Made by a program: the position numbers and the translations under genes. A stretch of 53,611 nt of DNA from the NCBI GenBank assembly GCA_030448225.1, contig JAUJNJ010000032.1:1-53611 (forward strand), read 5' to 3'. Origin of the DNA: Phycisphaerae bacterium (GTDB lineage: Bacteria > Planctomycetota > Phycisphaerae > Tepidisphaerales > Tepidisphaeraceae). This document shows positions 34,408 to 44,166 of the stretch, in pieces (position 1 is the first letter of the stretch; each line of letters starts with the position of its first letter). Under the pieces are notes generated by a model. The model was not told the DNA's origin. It worked only from the letters and a program-made list of their open reading frames with translations, and ran no database searches.

Positions 34408-35345
34408 TCAACGCGGGGGCCTTTCCGCGCCCGTGCCGGGCGCCACGGGTGCCTTGCCCTCGAACCGGACGAGGTCGTCCTCGACCATGTCGCGGACCAT
34501 CTGGTCGAACGGGATCGACGGCTCCCACCCGAGCTGCCGCCGCGCCTTCGACGCGTCGCCGACGAGCACCTCGGCCTCGGTCGGGCGGAAGAATGCGGCG
34601 TCCACCACCACGTACTTCTCCCAGTCCAGCCCCGCGGCGGCGAACGCCTGCTGCGCGAAGTCGCGGACGCTGCGGGTGCGGCCGGTGGCGACGATGTAGT
34701 CGTCGGGGCGGTCCTGCTGGAGCATCAGCCACATCGCGCGCACGTAGTCCTTGGCGTGGCCCCAGTCGCGCAGCGCGTCGAGGTTGCCCAGCCGCAGCTC
34801 CTTGACCTGCCCGAGCTTGATGCGGGCCGCGTGGCTCGTGATCTTGCGCGTGACGAACTCGTAGCCGCGCCGCGGGGACTCGTGGTTGTAGAGGATCCCA
34901 CTGGCCGTGAAGACGTTGTACGACTCGCGGTAGTTGCGCGTCAGCTCGAAGCCGGCGACCTTGCTGATGCCGTAGGCGCTGCGCGGGCGGAACGCGGTCT
35001 CCTCGGTCTGGGGGACCTGGCGGGCCTTGCCCATCATCTCGCTCGACCCGGCGAAGTAGAACCGGCACTGCGGCGCCAGGTCCTTCAGGGCCGCCAGCAC
35101 GTGGTGGGTGCCGCTGATGTTCGCGTCGAGCGTGCTGAACTCGTCCTCGAACGAGCGGCCGGCCCGCGCCGCCGCTCGGCCGTACGCGTCAGCCCGGGCC
35201 GCGCTCCATGAGAACCGCAAGACGCCGGCCCGTCCAGACGCCGCGCACGCGCACGGGACCAGCGCTGCCGCCGCGCGCCGGCGGCCGGGCCGCGTCCCCC
35301 GGCCGACGAACGCGCCGACGCGCTCGACGCGCTCCACGCGCCGTC
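34408..35345 (-). CDS. gmd: GDP-mannose 4,6-dehydratase, N-terminal part garbled
   Basis: Converts GDP-D-mannose to GDP-4-keto-6-deoxy-D-mannose, the precursor of GDP-fucose, GDP-rhamnose or GDP-perosamine. From about 35155 downward the frame is intact: RSFEDEFSTLDANISGTHHV, AGSSEMMGKARQVPQTE, the catalytic YGISK Tyr-Lys, GILYNHESPRRGYEFVTRKI, LGNLDALRDWGHAKDYVRAM and DYIVATG. The first 85-90 residues expected, including the TGxTGQDG cofactor motif, are not readable. Only about 190 bases separate the intact part from the upstream stop, so roughly 75 bases seem lost, with frameshifts around them (a trace of the Rossmann start, GAFVGR, is seen). No fcl or rmd partner is in the window. Confidence 0.75.
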
Positions 35346-35347
35346 GC

Positions 35348-36520
35348 TTACCCGGCCACGGGGCGCGCCGCGTTCGCCGCGGAGCACTTCGACCGTACGG
35401 CGGAGGTCGAACCGGGCGTCGTACACGTGTCGGCCCGTCGCCGCCAGCGCGCGGCGCGCAGGTCGGGGTCGGCGAGGAGTCGCTCGGCCTCGCGGAGCAT
35501 GTCGGCCGCCCCCGGCGACGCCGCCAGCGCGACCGCGCGCCGGTCCGGCGCCCCAGACCGGCTCGGTCAGAGACCCGTGGTTCGTCAGGACCGGCGCCGG
35601 AGCGCGGCGACGCCATCACGCTCGTGCGGCGGCAACTGACGCCGTCGGGGTAGGGCTGCACGAGCAGGTCGCACGCGGCCAGTCGGGCGACGACCTCCGC
35701 GGCCGGGAGGGCGCCCGGCGCGCGGAGGCGGTCGCGGAGGAACGGGTGACGTTCGACGAGCGACGCGGCGAACTCCGGCCCGCCCCGCCCGATCAGCAGG
35801 CCGGCCCGGTCGCCGCGCGCGGAGCAGGTCGGGCAGGATCTGGCGCAGGAGGTCGGCGATGTGGGACCCGAACGTGCCGAAGTGTCCGACGAGGAGGCGG
35901 CGATCGTTCAGCGCCTGCCGCCGCACCGCGGCGACGGCCGCCGGGTCGGCGACGGTCGGCAGCGTCGCCGGCACGGGCAGCCACTCCGCCGTGCGCCCGG
36001 CGGCGTCGAGCGGCCGAAGCAGTTCGGCCCAGGCCGGGATCGTGACGAACACGCCGGCTCGCGTTGACGACGAGCCCCGCCATCACGCGGTTCAACGCAC
36101 CGAGCAAGTTGTGGCGCGGCCGCTGCCGCAGGCCGACGGGGAACGCGACCTCGTGGAACAGCGTCCAGATCTCGTCGCGACGCCCGCGGCGGGCGAGCCA
36201 CGGGCAGAACGGGACGTTCATGCCGCGCGCGCCGAACGCGTGCGGCACGTACTGTACGAACAGGCGGGTCGGGCGCGGCCGGGTGTCGAGGTACTCGTCG
36301 AGCAGCCGCAGCCCGGCGCGGGCCGAAGTGGTCGGGCAGGGCGGCGCGCGCGGGCTGCGGGCCGTCGGCCGCCGCGGGCTGCAAGCCGCCGGCGGCGGGC
36401 GCCCAGACCGTCACGTCGTCACCCGCCCGCGCCCAGCGCCTCGCCGACGAGCCGCGTGTAATCGCTCACGCCGCCGGGCTGGGGCGGGTACTCGCCGGTG
36501 ATAATATCCCAAGGCTGGCG
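35348..36520 (-). CDS. Glycosyltransferase (GT4-like), frameshifted
   Basis: The start region near 36520 reads WDIITGEYPPQPGGVSDYTR, a typical glycosyltransferase N-terminus. After shifts it continues as RLFVQYVPHAFGARGMNVPF, EIWTLFHEVAFPVGLRQRPR, FVTIPAWAELLRPL, LLVGHFGTFGSHIADLLRQI, DLLVQPYPDGVSCRRTSVMA, SGAPVLTNHGSLTEPVW and a C-terminal GRHVYDARFDLRRTVEVLRG, ending with TAA at 35348-35350. At least six indels are needed. The GTFGSHI and SLRSGAPV blocks match the donor half of GT-B enzymes that lack a classical EPFGL motif. The exact start codon is not visible, so the 5' coordinate is approximate. Confidence 0.65.
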
Positions 36521-36551
36521 CGGACGTGCGGCCCTGTCGGTAGGGATCGCG

Positions 36552-37668
36552 TTAGCACCGGCCGCTCCCGATGACGGCCTCGTAGTGCGACGTGAGTCGC
36601 TCGACGTGCCGCCGCAGGCTCGCCGGCCCCACCGCCGCCGCCCGCCCGGTCGCGCCGAGGCGGGCGGCGAACTCGGGGTCGGTGGCGACGCGTTGCATCG
36701 CCGCGGCCAACCCGTCGACGTCGTGCGGGTCGACGAGCAGCGTGTTGCCGAGGAGCGACGCGTACTCGGGATCCCGCCGGAGCGGCCCGCGATCGCGCGC
36801 GTCCGTGCGCGGCCGCCTCCAGCGTCACGAGTCCGGCCGGCTCGTGCCAGACGGACGGGAACACCACCGCCCGACTCGCCCGCACGAGGACCGCCACCTC
36901 CCGTTCGCTCAACCAACCGTGAAACACGACCCGGTCCGCCTGCCCGAGTTCTGCGGCCAATCGCCCCACCCGTTCGCGCCCGGACCGCCGCCGGCGATGT
37001 CGACCCGGACGTCCGCCCGCACGCGCGGCGGCGGCACGAGCCATTCGACGCCCTTCTCCCGCACGAGCCGGCCGGCGAACACGAACCGCGGCGCGCGGCG
37101 GCGTCCGGCGGGACGGGCGCGCGCCGGCGTCGTCGTGCACCTCCGGCGTAGGCAGGTGCAGGACGTGGACGTCCGCCGCCGCGTAGCCGGGCGGACCATC
37201 TGGCTCTTCACGAACTCGCTGATCGCCAGCACCCGCACGCCCTTCAGCCGTCGCATCTCCGACCACGTCCGCCGGAAGTCGTCGGCGAACTGTTGCGCGC
37301 ACGCTCCCCGCACCGGTCGACCACGTGGCCCCACGTGCAACCGACGAGGTTGTACGGCCGGTCGCACAGCCGGTCCCATCGCTTGAAGTAGCGGCTGCCG
37401 CTGGGGCAGTACGCCCAGTGGGCGTGCATCGTCCGGACGGTCGGCGCGCGATCGGCGAGCGACGGGCCGGCGAGAACGTGTGCGCGTGCAGCACGTCCAG
37501 CGTCGCGTCGGACGTCCCGGTCGCCATGCCGTCAGGATCCCCCTCGTAGCCGAACAGCGTGATGTGATGCCCCTGCTCCCGCTGTGCCGTCGCGACGCGC
37601 TTGACGTACGTGGTGACCCCGCCTGGCCCCCCCAGGCCGGTCAGGTCGTGTCCGATCCGCAACTCCAT
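36552..37668 (-). CDS. Glycosyltransferase family 4, frameshifted
   Basis: The ATG at 37668 starts MELRIGHDLTGLGGPGGVTT. Pieces in order: LFGYEGDPDGMATG, VLHAHTFSP, MHAHWAYCPSGSRYFKRWDR, GCTWGHVVDRCG, RVLAISEFVKSQMVR, RFVFAGRLVREKGVEWLVPP, DRVVFHGWLSEREVAVLVRA, VFPSVWHEPAGLVTLEAAAH and a closing SHYEAVIGSGRC with TAA at 36552-36554. WHEPAGLVTLEA is the donor-site glutamate motif. Several frame changes interrupt it. The conserved cysteines in AYCPSGSRYFKRWDRLC resemble the zinc-binding acceptor loop of some GT4 enzymes. Net length fits a normal 370-residue enzyme. Confidence 0.72.
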
Positions 37669-37720
37669 TCGGCGCGCTCTCGTACCACGTTCGGTTTGCT
37701 TCCCGCGGGCTCGGGCTCTG

Positions 37721-37760
37721 ATGCGGCGAAACCGCAAGCGCCCGCCACGCCGGTCCCGCG
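37721..37760. repeat. GCGAAAC hairpin repeat, copy 3
   Basis: ATGCGGCGAAACCGCAAGCG followed by CCCGCCACGCCGGTCCCGCG matches the copy at 13566 for about 32 bases. Upstream both copies also share a CGGTTTGCT..CCCGCG-like stretch. It sits between two glycosyltransferase genes. Confidence 0.6.
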
Positions 37761-37831
37761 CTGGACTACCCCGACGCGGTGGCAGTCCGGATTATCAGCG
37801 ATCGCCGTTCGTGTTGCGCGCGGCCGGGCCG

Positions 37832-38907
37832 TCAGGCCTGATCGTAAATGCGCAGGCGGCGGCTCGACCACCGCCGGCCACGTGAACTCCCGCAGCACGC
37901 GTTCGCGGGCGGCGCGGCCCATCGCCGCCGCACGGTCGGGGTGGTCGCGAAGCCAGCGCGCGCGCGCCGAGCGACTCGGGGTCGTTCAGGGCACGACCAG
38001 CCCCGTCACGCCGTCCTCGACGACCTCCGGCATGCTCGCGACGTCCGTGCAGACCGCCGGCGTGCCGCACGCCATCCCCTCGATGAGCGTCTGTCCCAGC
38101 AGTTCCGGCACGACCGACTCCACGCCGTACCGCGTGCGGTAGACGCTCGGCAGCACGACGCACAGGGCCGCGCGGTAGGCGTTGACGATGTAGGCGTCGT
38201 CCGCGTCCTGGACGAACTGGACCGGCTTGCCGGCCGCGAGTTGCCGGAGGTCGGTCATGAAGTTCGGGTCGTACGGCCGCCCGATCACCCGCAGCGGCAG
38301 GTCCTCGCCGACGGCGTCCACGAGGTCGTCGACGCCCTTGTGCGGCAGGACCCGGCCGACGTAGACGACGCGCCCGTCCCGCGGCACGTTCTCGTCGGGC
38401 GAGAACTTCGCGGTGTCGACGCCGCCCATGATCACGTGCGACCGCGGGTCGCCCGCCTGTCGGAAATCCTGCGACTGTACTGGCTGATGTGCAGGTACCC
38501 GTGGAACCACCCGTCGGTCGACACGTATGCCGAGATGTCCCACCCGCCGCCCCCAGGTCGCTGACGAACACCTTGCGGTCGCCGAGGCGTGCGACCGCGG
38601 CCGCGACGCTGCTGACGAGGACGCGGCGCGCGATGGCAGTGGATCACGTCCGCCTCGAGCAGCTCGGGGATCACCGCCGGCTTGAACGGGTTGAACGTCT
38701 GCCCGCGCCCGCCACGGGCGCGATCACGCGGATCGACAACCGGCCGGCCGAGGTCTCGCGGTCTTCGGGGCCGAAGCTGACCAGCCGCGTCGGCACGACG
38801 TCGGCCATGTGACGCGCCCAGCTCCAGCGCGTACCGCTCGGCGCGCCGATCACGCCCGAGGCGTCGAACGTGGCCGGCACGACGTGGACCACGCGGCGGC
38901 GCGCCAC
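37832..38907 (-). CDS. Glycosyltransferase family 4, frameshifted
   Basis: The GTG at 38907 starts VARRRVVHVVPATFDASGVI. After shifts come YALELG, DVVPTRLVSFGPEDRETSAG, TFNPFKPAVIPELLEADVIH, KVFVSDLG, DGWFHGYLHISQYS, then an intact run: VIMGGVDTAKFSPDENVPRD, VVYVGRVLPHKGVDDLVDAV, LPSVYRTRYGVESVVPELLG, QTLIEGMACGTPAVCTDV. The tail is AMGRAARERVLREFTWPAVV and RLRIYDQA with TGA at 37832-37834. The donor motif is ELLGQTLIEGMACGTPAV. About five indels. A normal-length GT4 of roughly 358 residues. Confidence 0.75.
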
Positions 38908-38964
38908 GGCGGCGAGCGGGTGACGGACGTGAGGGGACGTTCTGGCTCACGCGACCACCGGGGG

Positions 38965-39495
38965 TTAGGAACCCTTTAGCACTTCAAGTTCGAAGTGGAG
39001 GAACCACGCGGGAAACACCCATGCCCACCGCTGCTCATACCGCTTGGGCCACCGGTTCGCGTACCGGTGGACGAGCTTATTCATCAGGCTCTGTGTGAAC
39101 ACGATCCCGGAGGAGCGTCGGCGAAAGCGCGAGCGGGAGTAGAACGAGAACTCGTGCTCGCCGGTGAAGTAGTGGAAGCTGAACCAGCCGAAATAGTGCC
39201 GGTGCGTGGGGTCGGTAAACGCGTTGGCGCTGGAGAAGTGCGGGACCGTGATCCGGAGGACCGCGCCCGGCCGGCAGATGCGGTGGACCTCCTCCATGAC
39301 CTTGACAATGTCATCCAAGTGCTCGACGACGTCCAGCGCAATCACCTCCTCGAACTGATCGTCGGGGAACGGCCAGGGGAGCACGTCCAGGTCGTGCACG
39401 ACGTCCGGGTTGGTGTCCGGCGTCACGTCGAGGTTTACGGCGTCCGTGCGATGCTTGCGGCCGCAGCCGAGGTTGAGCACTACCTTGCTATTCAT
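38965..39495 (-). CDS. Class I SAM-dependent methyltransferase
   Basis: A 176-residue methyltransferase starting at the ATG at 39495 (MNSKVVLNLGCGRKHRTDAV). Motif I is VLNLGCG, followed by VNLDVTPDTNPDVVHDLDVL. Motif II/III is FEEVIALDVVEHLDDIVKVM and PGAVLRITVPHFSSANAF. The HFSSANAFTDPTHRHYFGW block is typical of small methyltransferases in polysaccharide loci. It probably methylates a sugar or end group; target unknown. The frame is intact, although it opens earlier (39558). It lies between a flippase and a glycosyltransferase, all minus strand. Confidence 0.85.
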   Translation of the reverse strand: MNSKVVLNLGCGRKHRTDAVNLDVTPDTNPDVVHDLDVLPWPFPDDQFEEVIALDVVEHLDDIVKVMEEVHRICRPGAVLRITVPHFSSANAFTDPTHRHYFGWFSFHYFTGEHEFSFYSRSRFRRRSSGIVFTQSLMNKLVHRYANRWPKRYEQRWAWVFPAWFLHFELEVLKGS

Positions 39496-39667
39496 CACTC
39501 CCACGCTCCTGCCCACCCCTCCGATGCATTGCCCGTCATCGCCGCCACCGCCACCCACGATTAGCGACCTCGCATCACCGCGTGCGCCGGGGTGCCGTTC
39601 TTCGGATGTCGGCCGTGCCGCGCAACACGCACATTCCCGGCCGACGGTTCAAAACGATGGCAGCGGC

Positions 39668-41275
39668 TCAAGCCGCCGCGTCCGACAGGCGACGCCTGGC
39701 GGTGAGAATCCGCGCAAGGCGAGCGCGCCACTCCGTCCGTTCGTCCCGGTTCAGGAGGACGACCCAGCAGTAGCCGAGCGAGGCCGACCCGACCACCGCG
39801 AGTTCGGCGGCGAACCCCGCCCACCCGCCGGGGGGCACGTGCGAGTGGGCGAGCAGCCACACGCCGGCGCCCCATGGCAGGCCGACTGCGACGCCCCGCA
39901 GGACCGCCCGCACGAGCCGGCCGGCGCCGACGCCGTACCGCCGGCAGACGAGGTACGGGCAGTGCCAACCGTCGGTCGCGCAATACGCCAGCAGCGTCCC
40001 AAGCGCGACGCCGGCGATGCCGATGGCCTTAACAAGCACGAGGCTGAACCCGAGGTTCAGCACGGCGCCCAACATGCTGATCGACAGCCGGTGACGGGTG
40101 TCGCCCTGAACGTCGATGATCCAGACGAACAGGCTCAGGAATCCGACCGTCACCGTCACGAGCACGGTGATGATGGTCAGTGCGTTGCCGCCGTAAAGGT
40201 CGGCCCCGACCCACAGCCGCACGAAGTGAACGTTGTAGGCGGCCACGGTGCTGCTGAGAACGAGGCCCGAGCCGACGATGAGCCGGGTCAACTCCACGAC
40301 GCGGGATTCGAAGACGTCGGCGTGCCCGGCCGCCCGGAGTTCAGCCAGCGGGGCCCAGGTCGCGTTCGACAGCGAGTTCACGTAGCCGCCGCCGAGGACG
40401 ATGATCCGCTGCGTCAGGAACAGCGCCGCGACGGATGTGGACCCCAGCAGCAGGCCGACGACGATCGCGTCGGTCATGACGTTCAGCCGGTAGGCAACAT
40501 TCCCCAGTGCCAGTGGCCAACTCAACCCCCACAAGCCTCGCAAGCTGACGCCAGTCGACGGGGCCGCCGTCGCAGCATCGCCGTCCCGTCCCTTCAGGCT
40601 GTGCGTCGCCCAGCGGGACACCAGCGCGGTGTAGATAGCCAGCCCGGCCAGCGCCGCGCCTGCTTGCCCGTAGAGGCCCCACCCCGCCCACGCGAGGTAG
40701 AGGGACGCCCCGGTGATGAACAGGGATTGAACCAACAGCGCCAAGTGGACGACGTATCCGCGCTGGTCGGCTTCGAGGATCGACCGCATGACCGCCAGCG
40801 GGGCGAGGAACAGGCCGCCGAGTGAGATCGCCGCCGCAACGCGCAGTTCCGTCGTCAGCTCCGGGTCGATCTTCACTAGGTTAGGCATGAACCACGCGAG
40901 CGCCAGGCCGACCGGTGCAGTCACCAGCGCGACCAACGTCAGCACCCGGAACGCCAGCCGCGTAATCGCGACGACGTCCTGCCGGCTGCCCGCCGCCATC
41001 GCCCGCATGACTGAGACGGTGAACGCCCCGCCGAACCCGATGTCGATGAGCGCGAGGTACCCCAGCCACTCGGTCGCGGCCCGGTGCGCGCCGAATCGCT
41101 CGGGGCCGAGGAACCGCAGGAGGATCGGCGTCGCGACGAGCCCGATCAGGAGCGTGACGGTGCTGTAGACCCCCCCCATCGACCATGTCATTAGCGCCCG
41201 GCCGAGGCGGCTGCGCGCGGGCGGGCGCGAGTCACGAGGCAGGGTGGCGACAGTTTCGACAAATTCGGGACTCAT
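39668..41275 (-). CDS. Polysaccharide flippase (Wzx/MOP superfamily)
   Basis: A 535-residue polytopic protein, intact. It flips undecaprenyl-linked repeat units across the inner membrane. After a short cytoplasmic head (MSPEFVETVATLPRDSRPPA), helix 1 begins at GGVYSTVTLLIGLVATPILL, followed by RFLGPERFGAHRAATEWLGY, which is the typical MOP start. The protein then runs through about 12-14 hydrophobic segments to AELAVVGSASLGYCWVVLL and a basic tail. The NVMTDAIVVGLLLGSTSVAA block at mid-length matches the second half of the MOP fold. It is placed between a glycosyltransferase and the methyltransferase. Confidence 0.88.
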   Translation of the reverse strand: MSPEFVETVATLPRDSRPPARSRLGRALMTWSMGGVYSTVTLLIGLVATPILLRFLGPERFGAHRAATEWLGYLALIDIGFGGAFTVSVMRAMAAGSRQDVVAITRLAFRVLTLVALVTAPVGLALAWFMPNLVKIDPELTTELRVAAAISLGGLFLAPLAVMRSILEADQRGYVVHLALLVQSLFITGASLYLAWAGWGLYGQAGAALAGLAIYTALVSRWATHSLKGRDGDAATAAPSTGVSLRGLWGLSWPLALGNVAYRLNVMTDAIVVGLLLGSTSVAALFLTQRIIVLGGGYVNSLSNATWAPLAELRAAGHADVFESRVVELTRLIVGSGLVLSSTVAAYNVHFVRLWVGADLYGGNALTIITVLVTVTVGFLSLFVWIIDVQGDTRHRLSISMLGAVLNLGFSLVLVKAIGIAGVALGTLLAYCATDGWHCPYLVCRRYGVGAGRLVRAVLRGVAVGLPWGAGVWLLAHSHVPPGGWAGFAAELAVVGSASLGYCWVVLLNRDERTEWRARLARILTARRRLSDAAA

Positions 41276-41332
41276 TCCGGTGTGGCTGCCGTTACCCGTC
41301 CTCAGAATGGCGTGGCCGCCGGCGGTCGGGTG

Positions 41333-42493
41333 TCAGTTGTGTTGGATCAGGTCGGTCACGCGCCGCGCCATGTCGTCCCACGTGTAGTGGCGCAGTCGCT
41401 CGCCGAGCGTCCGCGCCTGCCGCGCGCAGTCCTCCCGGCGATCCCGCCACGCCCGCAGGCGACGCGCGAGGTCGGCCGCGTCATCCGGGTCGGGCAGGAG
41501 CAGGCCGGCCAACTCGGGCGGGTACTGCTCGGCGACGCCGGCGTCGGCGCTGACGAGCGCCGGTAGGCCGCAGCACAGCGCCTCCTGCACGCCGAGGCCG
41601 TACGCCTCGTACCGCGTCGGGGCGACCAGTGCGTCGCAGGCGCCGAGCAGGCGCTGGACGTCGGTCCGGTACCCCAGGAACTTCACGCGCGGCGCGAGCC
41701 GATCGTCGGCGGCCACCCGGGCGCGCCACGCCGGCAGTTCAGCGCCGGTGCCGATCGCGACGAGGTCGGCGTCCCAGGCGCCATCCTTGCACAATTCCGC
41801 CCACGCAGCAAACAGCGTGTCGAACCCCTTGCGGCGGTCGCCCAGCGCTCCGACGAACGCGACGACCGGGCGTTCAGCTGGCCAGTTCAGCTCCGCCCGC
41901 GTGGCCCTCCGCTCCTCCGCGGTCGCGGGTCGGAAGGCGCCCGGCTCGGTCCCGTAATAGATGACGTGGACGCGTTCCGGGCGCAGGCCGAGGCGCCCGA
42001 CGAGGTCGCGCTTCGTGCGGTGTGAGTTGGCGATCACCACCCGCGCGCGGGTCAGCGCGTCGCGCTCGCGGGCGAGGAACACGCGGTGACTCCAGCGGCC
42101 CTTCAGCCGGCGCAGCGCGCCGCCGGCGACGGCGGGCGTGTACGCCGCGTGAACGTAATGGACCCAGTTGACGTCACCCCATTGACAGTTGCCGCCGTTG
42201 ACGATCACCCGGCCGCCGGCGTCGCTGATCTCGGCGGCGCGGCGGCGGCCGGCGCGGTCGAGCAGGGGCTCGCCCAGGAAGTAGGAGTTGGCGGGCTTGG
42301 GGACCCGGTGGAACGTGACGTTCGGGCACGCGAGCAGGTCGTCGGCCGCCCGGTGGGCGACGAGGTGGACCTCGTCGCGTCCGCCGCCGCCGCCGCCCGC
42401 GTCGCGCCGGGCGAGGTGATTGGCCACGGCGTGGATCGCGCGGTCCATCCCGCCGCACGGCGCGACGTCCGCGGCCACGATCAGGTAGCGCAT
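41333..42493 (-). CDS. Glycosyltransferase family 4
   Basis: A 386-residue GT-B glycosyltransferase, intact. The ATG at 42493 (MRYLIVAADVAPCGGMDRAI) overlaps the stop of the upstream polymerase gene (TGATG), so translation is probably coupled. Acceptor domain: NANGGNCQWGDVNW-like region (VIVNGGNCQWGDVNWVHYVH). Donor domain: VVAFVGALGDRRKGFDTLFA, VKFLGYRTDVQRLLGACDAL, and the motif APTRYEAYGLGVQEALCCGL with its glutamates. A glycine-rich patch (DAGGGGGGRDE) near residue 35 is unusual for the family. Sugar specificity unknown. Confidence 0.88.
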   Translation of the reverse strand: MRYLIVAADVAPCGGMDRAIHAVANHLARRDAGGGGGGRDEVHLVAHRAADDLLACPNVTFHRVPKPANSYFLGEPLLDRAGRRRAAEISDAGGRVIVNGGNCQWGDVNWVHYVHAAYTPAVAGGALRRLKGRWSHRVFLARERDALTRARVVIANSHRTKRDLVGRLGLRPERVHVIYYGTEPGAFRPATAEERRATRAELNWPAERPVVAFVGALGDRRKGFDTLFAAWAELCKDGAWDADLVAIGTGAELPAWRARVAADDRLAPRVKFLGYRTDVQRLLGACDALVAPTRYEAYGLGVQEALCCGLPALVSADAGVAEQYPPELAGLLLPDPDDAADLARRLRAWRDRREDCARQARTLGERLRHYTWDDMARRVTDLIQHN

Positions 42494-43945
42494 CAGGCCG
42501 CCCCCGCCGGCGATCGACCGAGCCTGCCGCCGCGGGCTCGGAAATTTGGCGGCGGTCCGGCGGGGCGCCGGGGTCGCCGCCGGGCGCGGCGATGAACCGC
42601 CGCCCTGCGATGCCCGCCAGAGCTCCCAGCGAGCAGCCAGTATTGCTGGCCAATCGGCGCGCGAGGAACGGCGTGTACGACAGGACCAGCGCGAGCGTCC
42701 CGAGATTGGCGGCGAAGATGATCCCCGCCAGCGACCGCACCTGGCCGTCCTGGGCGAACCGCGCCAGACGAAACTCGCGGTACGCGGCGACCAGGGCGGC
42801 AGGCCGCCGTAGACCACCAGCAGGAGGATGCCGCCGTCCAAAATCCACCCGGCGAACTGCACCTCGGCCCAGATGAGGGTCGAGTTCGTGTTGGACTCGT
42901 CACCGAAGTAGGTGCGCATCATCCCCCCACCGGCCGAGCCCGGCGCCCAGCGGTGCTCGCCCGCCAGTTTCGTCGCCGCGTCCTCCACCATCGCCGCGGT
43001 TCGCGTAGTAGATGAGCCGCGGGTCGTACGCGAACAGCGACGTCACGCTCGAGCATTTCCGGCCCACCGAGCACGACAGCGAACACGAGGCCAGCCATCA
43101 TCAAGCCGATGCCGGTGCCGATCAACGCCACCGCGCGGCAGCTGCTCGCGCTGGAGGAAGAGGACCACGATAGACCGCGACCGAGCCTGCCAGGATGAGC
43201 AGACTCGTCCGGCCGTGCGTGAGGAAGATGGCGGAGACGCCGGTAAAGGAGAGGCCGATGGAGGCGACGCGTTTCCACCAGGCGAGGCCGGGCGACGGCG
43301 AACACGAGGCCCAGCAGGCCGGCCGTGACGCCGGGGCCGGCGACGCGCCGGGAGCGCGTCGGACAGTCCCGGCGGCCGAATGATGCGTTGGCCCGTGGGA
43401 CCGATATAGGACAAGTCTTCAGCCCGCCCGCTCATGTTCATCCCGATGTAGCCGCTGAACTCCCGCGGCAGCCACCGGTCCGGGTCATAGACCTGCATCA
43501 CGCCGACGAACGAGTTGATGCCGTTGCAGATCAGCAGGATCGCCAGGACCCGGGCGCAACTGCTGCGGGCCGCGGATCATGTCCGGCGCCCAGATGACCG
43601 GCGAGAGGATCGCCAGGTAAAGCGTCGCCTGGGCCGCCCCGGCCATCAGCGTGTTCGTCGTCGGGTGGAACACCATCATCGCCAGCCACGCGACCGCCGC
43701 CACGAGCCACGGCCGACTCGGGTGCGGCTGGGCCGTCTTCCGCGAATGCACCATCCAGAGCCGCCAGCATGCCCAGGCTGATCCGTACGCGCCCACGCGA
43801 TCGGCACCCGGATCGCCCGCGTGCCGGGCAGGTACAGCAGCCGCGGGCAGGACGATCTGGCTGATCACGAACAACTCGATTAGGCCCCACCGGAAGCCGC
43901 GGCGACGTGCGGCTCCGGCAAAGGAACAGCCGGGGCGTAATTCAT
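42493..43945 (-). CDS. Wzy/O-antigen polymerase-like membrane protein, frameshifted
   Basis: The ATG at 43945 starts MNYAPAVPLPEPHVAAASGG. Hydrophobic segments follow in shifting frames: LIELFVISQIVLPA, RPWLVAAVAWLAMMVFHPTT with NTLMAGAAQATLYLAILSPV, then VMQVYDPDRWLPREFSGYIG and MNMSGRAEDLSYIGPTGQRI, GVSAIFLTHGRTSLLIL-like pieces, VFAVVLGGPEML, MMRTYFGDESNTNSTLIWAE, QFAGWILDGGILLLVVYGGL and LGTLALVLSYTPFLA. TGA overlaps the next start. The RPPGLSD and the NTNS...AEVQFAGWILDGG parts fit the O-antigen polymerase family, where a loop ending in 'E.G..G' precedes late helices. Role: joining repeat units in the periplasm. At least five indels. Confidence 0.65.
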
Positions 43946-44166
43946 TGGGAGGGACGCGCTTCTCATGCGGTCATACCCTCGTTAGGCGAGACTCGGCCGA
44001 GCTATTTGCTCTACGGTCCGCGTCCGCGACAGCCGGCCGCGATCGTCCGCCGCGCCGCCGACATGAACTGCGGCGGCGACGCCGGCTCCGACGTCATCCT
44101 TCAACGCGTACGACGGAACGGCGGCGCGGGGATCGCCGTCCGCCGGCGACGAAGCCGCCTGCAACG

